DNA of 64,000 nt from Lyophyllum atratum (Eukaryota; Basidiomycota; Agaricomycetes; Agaricales; Lyophyllaceae). The DNA lies in contig JACGCN010000048.1 of NCBI GenBank assembly GCA_014905825.1, positions 124,001-188,000 of the forward strand, read 5' to 3'. Under the pieces are notes generated by a model. It did not search any database. It was not told where the DNA came from and saw only the letters and a program-made list of their open reading frames with translations. Shown here piece by piece: positions 1 through 9,817 of this stretch (positions within the stretch are counted from its first letter, which is position 1; each line of letters starts with the position of its first letter). The translations under genes were made by a program, and so were the position numbers.

Positions 1-2
1 CT

Positions 3-530
3 GAAGGCACTATGATCGGATACGAGAGCGATGCCACGATCCTCGCTCTACCACTAGAGACCAAATCTCGCACATCCACGCCTACGCTGGAAGAAACAAC
101 TCAGCCTCCCGCACCCAAGCCCCCAAAAAGGCTTACCATCGTGTTACCTGCTCGAAAGAGCGAAAGGCTCGCGAGAAAGCGGGATGACGCATCGACATCC
201 CTGCCTTCCTTGCCGTCTGACTCGGTGCAAACAGAAATAGCTGGCGAGGCCCAGGTGTATTTCCCACTATCGTCGGCGTCCGAGTTGGTGCCCGGGAACC
301 CTGCCAAGTTTCATAGAACACCGACATGGCCTTCTCCACCCCCCGATACAGAGAATTACCCGATGTCGTCGACGGCAGGCATGGTCATTGACATCGACAA
401 CGAGGCGTCCTCGGCAGGGTCACGTTTACAAAACCCTCTTGGTGACACCAACATCAATTCATATCCTTCGGTGCCACCGGAGGCTATGTTTCTTCCGACG
501 TCCATCAGGGCCAAGCCTGAAGACTCGTGA
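3..530 (+). CDS. 3' part of an unknown Ser/Pro-rich protein (cut by window edge)
   Basis: The frame is open from the first bases of the window, so the ATG at 12 need not be the true start; this is probably the last exon of a longer gene. The peptide is hydrophilic and low in complexity, with a Pro-rich stretch, then a short basic patch (PARKSERLARKR), then Ser/Thr/Pro-rich sequence to the stop at 528-530. The basic patch could act as a nuclear localisation signal, but that is inference. I recognise no domain. It could be a chance frame; composition like that of other coding tails in the window is the main support. Confidence 0.35.
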   Translation, partial: EGTMIGYESDATILALPLETKSRTSTPTLEETTQPPAPKPPKRLTIVLPARKSERLARKRDDASTSLPSLPSDSVQTEIAGEAQVYFPLSSASELVPGNPAKFHRTPTWPSPPPDTENYPMSSTAGMVIDIDNEASSAGSRLQNPLGDTNINSYPSVPPEAMFLPTSIRAKPEDS

Positions 531-2168
531 TATCTCCAGCGCCACGGCAGAAAAAGCTGAAACGTGACATAGAAACTTCTGCCGTTGGTTTTGGGTTGGT
601 CGGAACTTGTGTCAAGTGATTGATACTTGTGGCGGCAGTCTCGGCGATTATCGTCGAGTGGTCGGAGTGGAAGACTGTCACTGATTGCAACGTGTCCGTT
701 GTGCTCTGGTTAGACCCATGTGTCCAAAGTTCCGATGAACTTCTTCGAGTTCTTGGACTTAACCGAGTACCTACGGTTGGTGCGGTGGGATTGGTTTGCG
801 ATGGTTGGCATCGTCGTAAGCACATGCACGCGCAGTCAATGATTTGTTGACAGGTTACAGTATTTCAATCTAATCATAATGTCATTTTGGGCATCACTAT
901 CAGTTCTCATTTCCAACGCTCGTTACTTATCCTATGACCCTAAAGCCATATGATTTCGACTTCTGCCGAGAATGAACTCGACAAACATACTTTGGTAAGC
1001 CTCCGATCGCGACCATCTTCTTGCAACATTTCACTACTGTATGCAAGACCTTCAACCATGGTTGTGTCACCTCCTTGATCTCCGTGGCGCCCACTTCCAC
1101 CATGAATAATACTGACCTAGGTGTACATAGGCTGATAAAACCAGGCACGCTTCCGCGCAACCCGGAGGTAGAATGAAGTGGCTGTTGGCTGATTTCGTTG
1201 AACTGCCAGCGTAAGCGGAGGCGGGAGAGTCGGATGTTTGAAACAAGGGTATCAGGTACTATCGAGGTTCAGGGACCCAAAGTGTACCCGCGCAGCAGGC
1301 TTCCATCCACGAGCCCTCCGCAAATGCCAATGCGCTATCATCGCAGACTTCTTCGGAGTGGCTAAGCCGGGTAAGTCTCCACAAGAACAATGATGAACAG
1401 CGCAAGCCGGAGCTATGTTCTATGTTAACTGATTCAGTCAATTATTCACGTCAAATAGCGTTGCATCACGTTCAGAGTCTGCACTAGAGAGTTCGTTACG
1501 ATCATTCGAGACTCCTGCCGAGAGCGAAGATCTCAACGCAGGCTCGCCTTGGGGGAACCACATCGAAAGATTGTATTGGTTTCCTACGCAGCGCATCAGG
1601 TAGATGGACAGATCGCTTCAGGAGCAAGGCAGAATACCTCAGTTTGACATAAAATAGGCAAGCCCTTCGGGATCTGATAATTGATAGGTCGATGTTAGCT
1701 CCATATGTAAGAGGAAAATGAAGGCTATGACGCATCAGCCCCGTTAATCCAGGTTTCGTCCAGGAAATGGGTTACAAGGTGACCTGACTGCCAGACGTCG
1801 CCTACGGGCAAGAGTTAGCGCGGCAATGTCTGTTTTCCGGGCCTACAGAAGGAAATAAAATAAGACGAATGGCTGGAAACATGTAAATCTGGAAGGTCTC
1901 TGACACGCCCAATCACCGTCGCGACGTTTCGGGAGGGAAACCCCTAGGGCCCGCTATTCTGATTCACGGCATGCTTGTTCAAAGCTGCGATAACAACCTT
2001 CGGCCATCAGGTCCCTCCATCTCGTGATGAGACGATATCCTTGAAACGGCTCCACCTCCAAGAGAACTCCTCCGACACACCGACAACGCCAGAGTTCAGA
2101 TGTTACGTTGCCAGAAGGAAATACTCTTGGAATACTTCGCCAGACGGGGCTGTGTGCTGGGAGAAGCC
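531..2168. other. gene-poor interval
   Basis: About 1.6 kb with only short, unconvincing frames on either strand. No domain, repeat family or RNA gene was recognised. The right end should hold the promoter of the repeat-peptide gene that starts at 2314. Confidence 0.4.
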
Positions 2169-2175
2169 TTAAATA
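2169..2175 (+). promoter_or_regulatory. TATA-like box of the repeat-peptide gene
   Basis: TTAAATA lies about 140 bp before the ATG at 2314. It is followed by a CA-rich leader (around 2220-2310, with ACACACAACAACACC-type sequence), as is usual for well-expressed fungal genes. This implies a 5' leader of roughly 100 nt. Confidence 0.45.
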
Positions 2176-2313
2176 CGGCTCGCTGTCGTCGATGAATCCT
2201 CAGAACTCAGCAGGTCTGAACTTCACACACAACAACACCTCTCACATCCAACTTTCGGCTGGTCTGAAAAAAATCCAACTCTTCAATTCATCACCCAATA
2301 ATAATCATCGACA

Positions 2314-4083
2314 ATGAAACTTTCTTACGCCCAGTCTGTCACCTTGGCTTGCGTCGCCTCCGCCACCCTCGCCACCGCCCTACCTCGTAAATTCCGCGGC
2401 GGCCACAGTGGAGATATCGCTTCAGTCGCTTCAGTCGCGTCTGCCCCCGTGCTTGCCGGTCGCGACGTCGAGAACATGCTCGTAGGCCGCGAGCCGCGCA
2501 GAGGACGCGGACGCAAGAGCGGCGGCCCAAGCAACGGTGCATCAGCACTCGCTGAAGGTGCCGGTGCCCTCGCAGGTAGCGCCGCCTCCACCGCCATTAA
2601 CGGTCGCGACTTCGAGGACAATTCCCTCTTTGCTCGTGAGCCCCGCAGGGGACGCGGACGCAAGAGCGGTCCTAGCAACGGCGCATCAGCGCTCGCTGAA
2701 GGTGCCGGTGCCCTCGCAGGTAGCGCCGCCTCCACCGCCATCAACGGTCGCGACTTCGACTTCGAGGAGGACTCGCTTTTTGCTCGCGAGCCCCGCAGGG
2801 GACGCGGACGCAACAGTGGTCCCAGCAACGGTGCATCGGCCCTTGCTGAAGGTGTAGGTGCCCTCGCAGGTAGTGCCGCCTCCTCTGCTATCAACGGCCG
2901 CTACTTCGACGACGAAGAATCACTCTTTGCCCGTGAGCCTCGGAAGGGAAGGGGACGTAAGGGGGGTCCTAGCAATGGCGCTTCTGCCCTCGCTGAAGGC
3001 GCCGGTGCTCTTGCAGGCAGCGCTGCCTCCACTGCAATCAATGGCCGTGACTTCGACGAGGAGCTCCTTACCCGCGAGCCTCGCAGGGGCAGGGGGGGTG
3101 GAGGACGATTCGGAAACGCCGCCGAACTCGCTGGAACCGCCGCCAACGCTGCTGCTCCTATGCTCGCTGGCCGCGACTTCGACGAAGAACTCCTTACCCG
3201 TGAGCCTCGCAGGGGCAGAGGCGGTGGAGGACGATTCGGAAATGCTGCTGAACTTGCTGGAACCGCCGCCAGCGCTGCTGCTCCTATGCTCGCTGGCCGC
3301 GACTTCGACGAAGAGCTCTTTACCCGTGAGCCTCGCAGGGGCAGAGGAGGTGGAGGACGATTCGGCAACGCTGCTGAACTCGCCGGAACCGCCGCGGGCG
3401 CTGCTGCTCCTATGATCGCTGGCCGCGACTTCTACGAAGAACTCCTTACCCGTGAGCCTCGCAGGGGCAGAGGAGGTGGAGGACGATTCGGAAACGCTGC
3501 TGAACTCGCTGGAACCGCCGCGAGTGCTGCTGCTCCCATGATCGCTGGCCGCGACTTCGACGAGGAGCTCCTTACCCGTGAGCCTCGCAGGGGCAGGGTT
3601 GGTGGAGGACGATTCGGGAATGCTGCTGAACTCGCCGGAACCGCCGCGGGCGCTGCTGCTCCTATGATCGCTGGCCGCGACTTCTACGAGGAACTCCTTA
3701 CCCGTGAGCCTCGCAGGGGCAGAGGAGGTGGAGGACGATTCGGAAACGCTGCTGAACTCGCTGGAACCGCCGCGAGTGCTGCTGCTCCCATGATCGCTGG
3801 CCGCAACTTCGACGAGGAGCTCCTTACCCGTGAGCCTCGCAGGGGCAGGGGTGGTGGAGGACGATTCGGGAATGCTGCTGAACTTGCTGGAACCGCCGCA
3901 AGCGCTGCTGCTCCTATGATCGCTGGCCGCGACTTCGACGAGGGGCTCCTTACCCGTGAGCCTCGCAGGGGCAGAGGGGGTGGAGGACGTTTTGGAAACG
4001 CAGCAGAGCTCGCCGGAACCGCCGCAAGCGCAGCCGCTCCCATGCTCGCCGGCCGCGACTTCACACTCGAGGAGCTTGATTAA
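2314..4083 (+). CDS. secreted tandem-repeat precursor with Kex2-type sites (KEP-like)
   Basis: Single exon, 589 residues. Residues 1-22 form a signal peptide (MKLSYAQS, then a hydrophobic Ala/Leu core, ending near TALP), followed by a short leader. From residue 59 the protein is 12 head-to-tail units, each opening with REPRR (REPRK in unit 4). The first four units (about 47-50 residues) carry GRGRKSG, SNGASALAEG, ALAGSAAS and INGRDF. The last eight are exactly 42 residues, with GRGGGGRFGN, AAELAGTAAS, AAAPM(L/I)AG, RDFDEELLT. The Arg-Arg before a Gly in each unit is a typical Kex2 site, so the chain would be cut in the secretory path into a dozen near-identical peptides. This is the layout of fungal Kex2-processed repeat proteins, the class that includes Ustilago Rep1, alpha-factor and dikaritin RiPP precursors. 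No RiPP enzyme (UstYa-like/DUF3328) was seen nearby. Role unknown: signal, surface repellent, or modified peptide. Confidence 0.75.
   Translation: MKLSYAQSVTLACVASATLATALPRKFRGGHSGDIASVASVASAPVLAGRDVENMLVGREPRRGRGRKSGGPSNGASALAEGAGALAGSAASTAINGRDFEDNSLFAREPRRGRGRKSGPSNGASALAEGAGALAGSAASTAINGRDFDFEEDSLFAREPRRGRGRNSGPSNGASALAEGVGALAGSAASSAINGRYFDDEESLFAREPRKGRGRKGGPSNGASALAEGAGALAGSAASTAINGRDFDEELLTREPRRGRGGGGRFGNAAELAGTAANAAAPMLAGRDFDEELLTREPRRGRGGGGRFGNAAELAGTAASAAAPMLAGRDFDEELFTREPRRGRGGGGRFGNAAELAGTAAGAAAPMIAGRDFYEELLTREPRRGRGGGGRFGNAAELAGTAASAAAPMIAGRDFDEELLTREPRRGRVGGGRFGNAAELAGTAAGAAAPMIAGRDFYEELLTREPRRGRGGGGRFGNAAELAGTAASAAAPMIAGRNFDEELLTREPRRGRGGGGRFGNAAELAGTAASAAAPMIAGRDFDEGLLTREPRRGRGGGGRFGNAAELAGTAASAAAPMLAGRDFTLEELD
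2488..3072 (+). repeat. type A repeat block, 4 units of about 147 bp
   Basis: Four in-frame units inside the precursor gene, varying slightly in length (47-50 codons). Units 1 and 2 are nearly identical through the Ala/Gly segment; units 3 and 4 have drifted (NGRYF; REPRK). The fourth unit ends in FDEELLT, the ending used by the type B block, so it marks the junction between the two unit types. Confidence 0.85.
3073..4080 (+). repeat. type B repeat block, 8 units of exactly 126 bp
   Basis: Eight head-to-tail 126-bp (42-codon) units end right before the stop codon, with differences at only a few positions (S/N/G in AASAAAPM, L/I after M, D/Y in RDFDEELL). Units 7-8 (3325-3576) and 9-10 (3577-3828) share the same alternating variants (AGAAAPMIAG with FYEELLT, then ASAAAPMIAG with FDEELLT). 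This shows a recent duplication of a 252-bp pair. Confidence 0.9.
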
Positions 4084-4103
4084 ATTTTCGATCTGCATCA
4101 ACC

Positions 4104-4168
4104 GTGAGTACTTGATTTTCAGCCGCCTAAAAAGAGGTTCTCAGTAGCTGAAAACTTTCTCCTCGCAG
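4104..4168 (+). other. possible 3'UTR intron of the repeat-peptide gene
   Basis: A GTGAGTA donor lies 20 bp after the stop codon. It is followed by a CTGAA-type branch site and a pyrimidine-rich CTCCTCGCAG acceptor, giving a 65-bp GT-AG intron of the size usual here. It is only a splice-site match with no coding frame to confirm it. Confidence 0.35.
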
Positions 4169-5001
4169 AATCTGATCCCAGTCATCTGACTGAGCGGTCC
4201 TGAAACATCGGAAGTCCCTCCTTGTCGACGCTAAACATTGTAGATAGCTTTCAATCTGTATATAATACAATTTCAAATTGATGTTGAGAGGACGAAAACA
4301 CTGCAACGAGCATGAGATTCTCAGTTATCTTTTGGAATTCACAGGAAGACGACATAACTCACCGAAGGTCCAATACTTAGTACCCACAACGGTATCTTCC
4401 AAGGTTTCATCTCGAGAGGGACTCCTGATCATGGTAAATGTTACTCGGAGCTTGATTCGGAGAGTGCCGGCTATGCGATCTTGTCCAACTCTTTCCAACT
4501 CATACCCAAAGACCTTTGAAATTTGGGTTTCTTCGTTGCATGACGCGCTCCTCTCGAGAAATTCCCACTTCATGAGGTCTACTGAACTTGCGTCATGGGC
4601 AGCTTGGATGCCTAAACCGACATGAGAGTTGCATTAGGTACTGGCAGATACCTCGGAGCAGCCGAACGGGGCTTTGAATTCGGTTGAATAATCTTCTGTG
4701 CTGGGGAACGGTTCGCCTTTCATCGAGTGTAAAAATCATGATTGGTTACAATTGGTGTAGGTGAGTTGTAGGTGAGTACAAATGGTGTTGAAGAAACCGA
4801 ATGTGATAAATTAATTTCCATAGTAAAGCCCACTGCCGCCTCGCCGCCCTCTCCGAACAAGCGCCGGATGGTAGGTGAGTTGCGCATGGAAAATGCAAGA
4901 ACGAATCTAGGACATGCGATGTGAATTGGAGCCACTGGTTGTACGGTCTAAATTTACGACTTACGGTGATATTGGGGACAGTGTTCATTGCACGACCACT
5001 C
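4169..5001. other. intergenic interval between the two small peptide genes
   Basis: Only short frames are present, none convincing. The right part holds the 3' flank of the minus-strand CaaX precursor. No other CaaX-encoding mini-gene was found here by eye. Confidence 0.4.
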
Positions 5002-5178
5002 TCAGGCAACGACACAGTACGTTGTGTTGCCCGTCCCTCCGCTCTCTTCATTGGCGGGAAGGTCTTCTCTGGCGAAAACGACACAATACGTGGTGTTGCC
5101 AGTGCCACCATCCTCCTCATTGGTAGGCGGGGTGTTGTCGATGGGTAGGTAGGCGGCGACGTCAGTGAAAGAGTCCAT
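5002..5178 (-). CDS. CaaX-box mating-pheromone-like precursor with a duplicated pheromone segment
   Basis: A 58-residue protein beginning MDSFTDVAAYLPIDN and ending GGTGNTTYCVVA then TGA. A very short precursor starting MD.F and ending in a CaaX box (CVVA) is the hallmark of basidiomycete lipopeptide pheromones. The Cys would be farnesylated, the VVA removed and the end methylated, and the N-terminal part cut off before export to a STE3-type receptor. Unusually, GGTGNTTYCVV occurs twice: an internal copy (CVVF, followed by AREDLPANEE) and the terminal one, each preceded by NEE(D/S). The internal Cys is not at a C-terminus, so it could be prenylated only after cleavage. An in-frame ATG at 5241 would add 21 residues. 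I chose 5178 because a TATA box at 5262-5268 leaves a normal leader for it and almost none for 5241. No STE3 receptor gene is visible in this window, so this may be an unlinked pheromone-like gene. Confidence 0.72.
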   Translation of the reverse strand: MDSFTDVAAYLPIDNTPPTNEEDGGTGNTTYCVVFAREDLPANEESGGTGNTTYCVVA

Positions 5179-5261
5179 TGTAGGTGAGGACGAGGCAAGA
5201 CGCAGGTAATGGATGGTGGTATTGGTTGGATAGCCTGCCAAACGATGGCTCTTCGTTAGCC

Positions 5262-5268
5262 TTTTATA
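5262..5268 (-). promoter_or_regulatory. TATA box of the CaaX precursor
   Basis: TATAAAA on the minus strand, about 85 bp before the ATG at 5178 and only about 20 bp before the ATG at 5241. Transcription starting some 30 bp downstream of the box would begin near 5235, which excludes the upstream ATG and favours the MDSF start. Confidence 0.6.
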
Positions 5269-7370
5269 CGTGCGGAGGACGAGGTGTGTTCCAATTGTCT
5301 TTGCAGCATTATGCCATTTTTGACTCGCATGGAGGGCCTGCGAGGGGTGGAAGATATCTCAACAAGAGAACCAATCGCCGATATGCCCCCAGCAATGGGT
5401 TAGGACGAGGCTTTGATAAGACAAATAATAACACTCATTTCATATTTCAGGCACATTTACAAATCCATGTGTTGGTCTCCTTCATGGTCCGACACTCGCC
5501 CCGCTTCCGGACTTTTCTGAAGCCATGCAAGGCGCGCTGCGGGTCTAACGAAAACGCATTGCAACCGCTGAGCCTCGAATTCAGATATGGACGTGTCCTA
5601 ATGGGTGCTCAGCAGCGTCTATCCTGCAATTTTTCATCGGTAGGGACATGTATCATATCACACAACACCGATCGAGTCGCCGACTGACCGTCATTACAGG
5701 AGACAGCCATGACGTAGACAAGAAAGGCAAATTCCAAAATCAACGGCCAATAAAACATTGATCGTCTTTTTTGTTCTCGAGAACTCGACTTTGATGCTTC
5801 CTGAACCGCCCTATTGTCTTCGTCAAATGCGACGACCAGGTATACCCTCCCTTATTGTTCCATGCCATGCAGGGTCTAATTCAACTTTTACCCCTTGCCT
5901 TCATCGGCCGAGTTGATCTAAGGGTTCTGCACACACTTTCGACGGTCACACCTTTTTAGGCGCCTAATGCTGCGACCCTGACACTGAAAGGTTCAGCGTG
6001 GCTTTTGGTTGCCCAATCGCGTCGTCCCGACTTCGCGCCCTCTCTGCTTTACAAGATGATGAGGCACACTATTTTCAGACCTCTTCAGACTTGTCTATCT
6101 CGGACACTTCGCAAGAGTTTAATACTCCTCTTCGTACATCGTCGCCGTTCTGGGAATCTTCGCCTACAGCGCTGCCTAATGATTATTCCTCCTTACTTCG
6201 TAGCGCTTGATTGTTGAACCGTCCGGATGGTTCCATCTATCACGATGAAGCGCGTCCACGATGCCTGTCTTCAGGCACCCGGGAAGAACAATCTCATGTG
6301 GTACTCCTCGTATAGACGTGATGTTTATTCGCTTCGTTTTCATTGGCATTACCCGTTGACTACAGCATATAAGTGGGATTCCTAAGTTGCCCCTGCTGCA
6401 AGTCGGCATGAATTCTAAGTTTGGGACTACGTTGGGACTACGGCATTTTGCTTGTCTGTGTTGGTTCAAGATCGTGGCGTGCGTAAAGTTGGCCGCAGAA
6501 GAAACAGGTTCACCTATTAAGAGTCCAAGTAAACCAGCTTTCATCGGAGATGTGCAGAGGCGGAATGGTGGGCGGCAGACAAGCGTTCAAGGGAAGAGGA
6601 AGTTGCGTGGAGGTTGTTTGGCAACACGATTGCATGCCAAATATCTACTAGAAGCTCCGCGGCAACCATGTTACGTTTTTCCCTCCTGAACTTACGCCAG
6701 TTTGCTTTTCCTCTGGGACAAATCCATATGAGTGAGAGTTGCTTCGCAGGGCCGAGGCACCGCCGAACAACCTGGTACGAACAGGTATTTAGTTTAACAC
6801 TCCTTGTACGTAGCGCCGATTGCTCTCGAAGTATTGATATGGAATTTCTTCAAATTTCCCTTCACAAGTTATTCACAGATGCGTAACCATCGAATCCATT
6901 TTGTTTCTAGGTTGAACAGACAAAGCCAGCGGAGTTGCGACATGCGGCGACAATCACAATTTCCCGCTCGGAGCCCCTAGGTCGTATTTTGATCACATAG
7001 CCGCTCGAAGAAAGTCGGCTGGAATGAGTGTATGTCTGGCCTTGCTTCTCGAACCCTTGGAAAGTCATCAGTGCAGCTATATTATATGACCATTCAAACC
7101 CGATAAAAACATGAAGGAATGGCGTGTGTGGTACTATGTATAAACGAGTGGTATGTGTCGTAGGGTAAATGTTGGAAATAATGTGTGTATGTGGTGTAGG
7201 TGTGTATGTAGCTGCGATGCATGTGAATGCTAGAAATAATACATAAGATTAAAAATGTCTGAGATTTGGTTGATTAAGGTCGAGAGTTGGAGGTATGGGT
7301 GGCGAGGTAAGAGGGTGGAAAAAAAAGGAAAGAGGCAAAGGTAGGAGAGTGGACCGCTCACTTCGTTTCG
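5269..7370. other. gene-poor interval
   Basis: About 2.1 kb with scattered short frames and no recognisable product. The right part contains GT-rich sequence (about 7080-7210, repeated GTGTGTATG-type steps) and is the 3' flank of the next minus-strand gene. Confidence 0.4.
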
Positions 7371-9817
7371 TTATGATCCCCCACCGACCAAACCCCACGG
7401 CCCTGGTATCCCAAGCCTACTTCTCCCCGTCCCACTCCGTCCACTCCCAAATACACCGCCACCGCCCTTCCCCATCCTCTCTCCCCGCCCATCCCCCAGA
7501 AATTTAGCAGCATAAGTCTCATCATCATCTTCCTCCTCCGAATTCCTCCTCCGTCCGCCATTACGCACCCACCCACGACCCCACTCCTCCGCCTCGCTCC
7601 CATCCCAGTCCTCGTCCTCCGGAATACGCTGCCGCACACTCCCACTACGACTGCCCTGTGTCGACCCAGCCATCATCCCGCGCCCCGCCCGCATCCCAGC
7701 CATCTTCGTCAACTTCGAGTTCGCGCTCTCCTCCCCGCTCCCCGCAAGATGCTTCCGCAGACTCTTGATCGAATTCTGGCGCTTCGGGTTCACGAGCATC
7801 CTCGCCAAATTAAGTTCCCCATCTTCCTCCTCGCTCGAGCTCATCCTTTCCTCCCCACCCTCCTCCCCATCACTCGACTCCGCCTCCATACCCCACCCAC
7901 CCAAATACCTATCCCTTGCACTCACACCACCTTCCTTCACCCGCTTGCCGCGAACCCACCCATCGCCCTCAGTTCGCGTGTTGGCCAAACTGGGCAGCCG
8001 ATCCCTTTCCACCGCCCGCCCACGCCCCCGCCCCCGTCCCTGCTCCCGCTCCTTCCCACTGCGCCCCCGATCCCGCTTTTCCGTCCCACCCTCCCCACTA
8101 CCCCGGACAAGGGAGCCGGAACGACTCGCAGGCGCACTCCGACACACCACGCGCGTGCGGCTGACCTCGCTCACACTAGTCCCGGACCTCCCGCGCTCAA
8201 GCCTCGCAAAGAGATCCGGCGGCGCCAGCAAGAACTCACCGCCTGCCGCGTTCTTTGTGTTTGTCTGGTCGGAGAGGCCGCTACGGCGAGGGGGCGGCCG
8301 CTTGGCGCTATGTAGGGTCGTCTGGGAGATCGAGCTGCGCGTGGGCCGTAGGGTCTTCTTTTGGACACCGAATGACTGAGACGGCGGGTCGACGATAGAG
8401 GGTCCGCCGATGTAGGCACCCATGCCGCCGAAGAGGACGGCGCGGGCGACACTTTCCAGCCAGGTGCGTGGGAGTGCGGGCTCGGTGTCTTCGTTGTTCT
8501 CGTTTCGCCGGGCGTTGAAGTCGCTTTCCTTATGCACGAATGTGCTGTGGCGGGGCTGTTGCTGCTGGGCAGTCGTTGAGCTGGGGCGCTTGGGCATGTT
8601 GGGTGCGGATGCCATGTGCCGGAGGTATGCATGGGCACGAGAGGGCCGTGGCTGGGCGATCTGCTGGTTGCTTGTGCCAGCGGAGGGGAGGTGGCCCGGA
8701 TGGTGATATGGGGATGGGTGGGATGGGTGGTTCGAAAGTGGGGATGGGCGGGAGGAAGTGGAGTATGACTGGTCTGACTGGTCTGAAGGGCGGTGAACCA
8801 TGAGGTGTGTCGGGCGACGGAGGCTTTGTTGCGAAGATTGAGGATGGGAGTACATGGAGGGTGCAGGCACGGGCGTCGTTGATCGAGAAGGGGGTCTGCG
8901 TCTAGGTGCTCGAGGCGTGGGCTCTAAACTTTCGATAGAAGACGTCATCAGAGACGACAAGGGAGAAGACGAATATGGCTCGCTAGATGATGAGGTATCT
9001 TGTCTCTGTTTCTGCTTCTGAATCTGCCTTTGTAACAGGGGAGATGCTGGAGGAGAATATGCATGCTCTTCTTCTGCGTTCAGTGGCAAAGAACTGGTGG
9101 AACGACTGGCGGCTGCATTTGGCATGAGCCCTGCCAGGAACCCCACGAAAGCACCCATGCTGTTCCTGGCGCCGGCTTGTTCACCAGCCGGTTGAGCGTC
9201 TTTCTGTGCAGAACGCGCCTCAGCGCGCTCTCCTTCTGGGGTGAATACACGGGTTTCCTTGTAACCCGCCTCACGCAATAGATCCTCCAGACGTTCATAG
9301 GTTTTCGATGTGCCTCGGCGATGTAGTGGGACCCGCCCAAGTTCGGGATAACGCGTCCGTGAACGACTCGACCGCGGAGGGGTGGTAAGCGGGCGCGGAG
9401 ATGTGGAAGGTGAGGAGTTGGAGTTGGATGTTGATTGTGTTAGAGTAGGGGAAGTGTTCGTCGGGGATGAAGGTGTAGCAATTATACCGTAACTTGTCTG
9501 AGACCGGAGGTCAGTATGTTGCAGAACGACATGAAGTAAGAAAAAGAGCGAGAAGTTTAAATTTAGCGCGCATGAGGGCATTTTCCGTATACCTGCCAAG
9601 AGCGGCCAGATGAAGAACCCGGCAACGCTATGGAGAAACCATATGCATGCGTGACATTGTCCACCGCAAGGTAGTGTAGCTAACGGTAACACAGTGCAAG
9701 GAACAGTTGCCCAGAGTACCCTCCGGTGACAGAGCACAAGTCTAGAATTCGCACCTTGTCGTGAACAGCCCTTCTCATGCCGCTATTCGTGTTCGTTCTC
9801 GACAGCGAAGTATCCAT
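7371..9817 (-). CDS. unknown Ser/Pro/Arg-rich protein, about 758 residues
   Basis: Three exons fit in phase: 9755-9817 (MDTSLSRTNTNSG...), 9593-9679 (LHYLAVDNVTHAYGFSIALPG...) and 7371-9497. The short early exons are conserved-looking; LHYLAVDNVTHAYGFSIA reads like a real fold element. The long last exon has one structured patch (YERLEDLLREAGYKETRVFTPEGER) and then low-complexity Ser/Pro, Arg/Gly and Glu-rich sequence to GIPGPWGLVGGGS. No catalytic motif or named domain is visible. Composition suggests a largely disordered regulatory or scaffold protein; that is inference. Long frames on the opposite strand here are composition shadows. Confidence 0.6.

Noticed and set aside
2920..4101. 393-codon open frame on the strand opposite the repeat block, and others at 2325-2894 and 2857-3415
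   Set aside because: They exist only because the tandem repeat lacks stops in several frames; they have no signal peptide or natural start and simply mirror the repeat unit.
5002..5241. 79-residue version of the CaaX precursor starting MAGYPTN
   Set aside because: Its ATG lies only about 20 bp from the TATA box, too close for a normal leader, and the extra N-terminus is not like known precursors.
7141..7180. A second CaaX-like ending (CVVG then TAA)
   Set aside because: The frame is only about ten codons long with no MD-type start, and Gly is not a usual final CaaX residue.
7749..8379. Long plus-strand frames rich in Pro/Ser/Arg opposite the Ser/Pro-rich gene
   Set aside because: Composition shadows of a GC-rich minus-strand exon; the minus-strand model has phased introns and the plus-strand frames do not.
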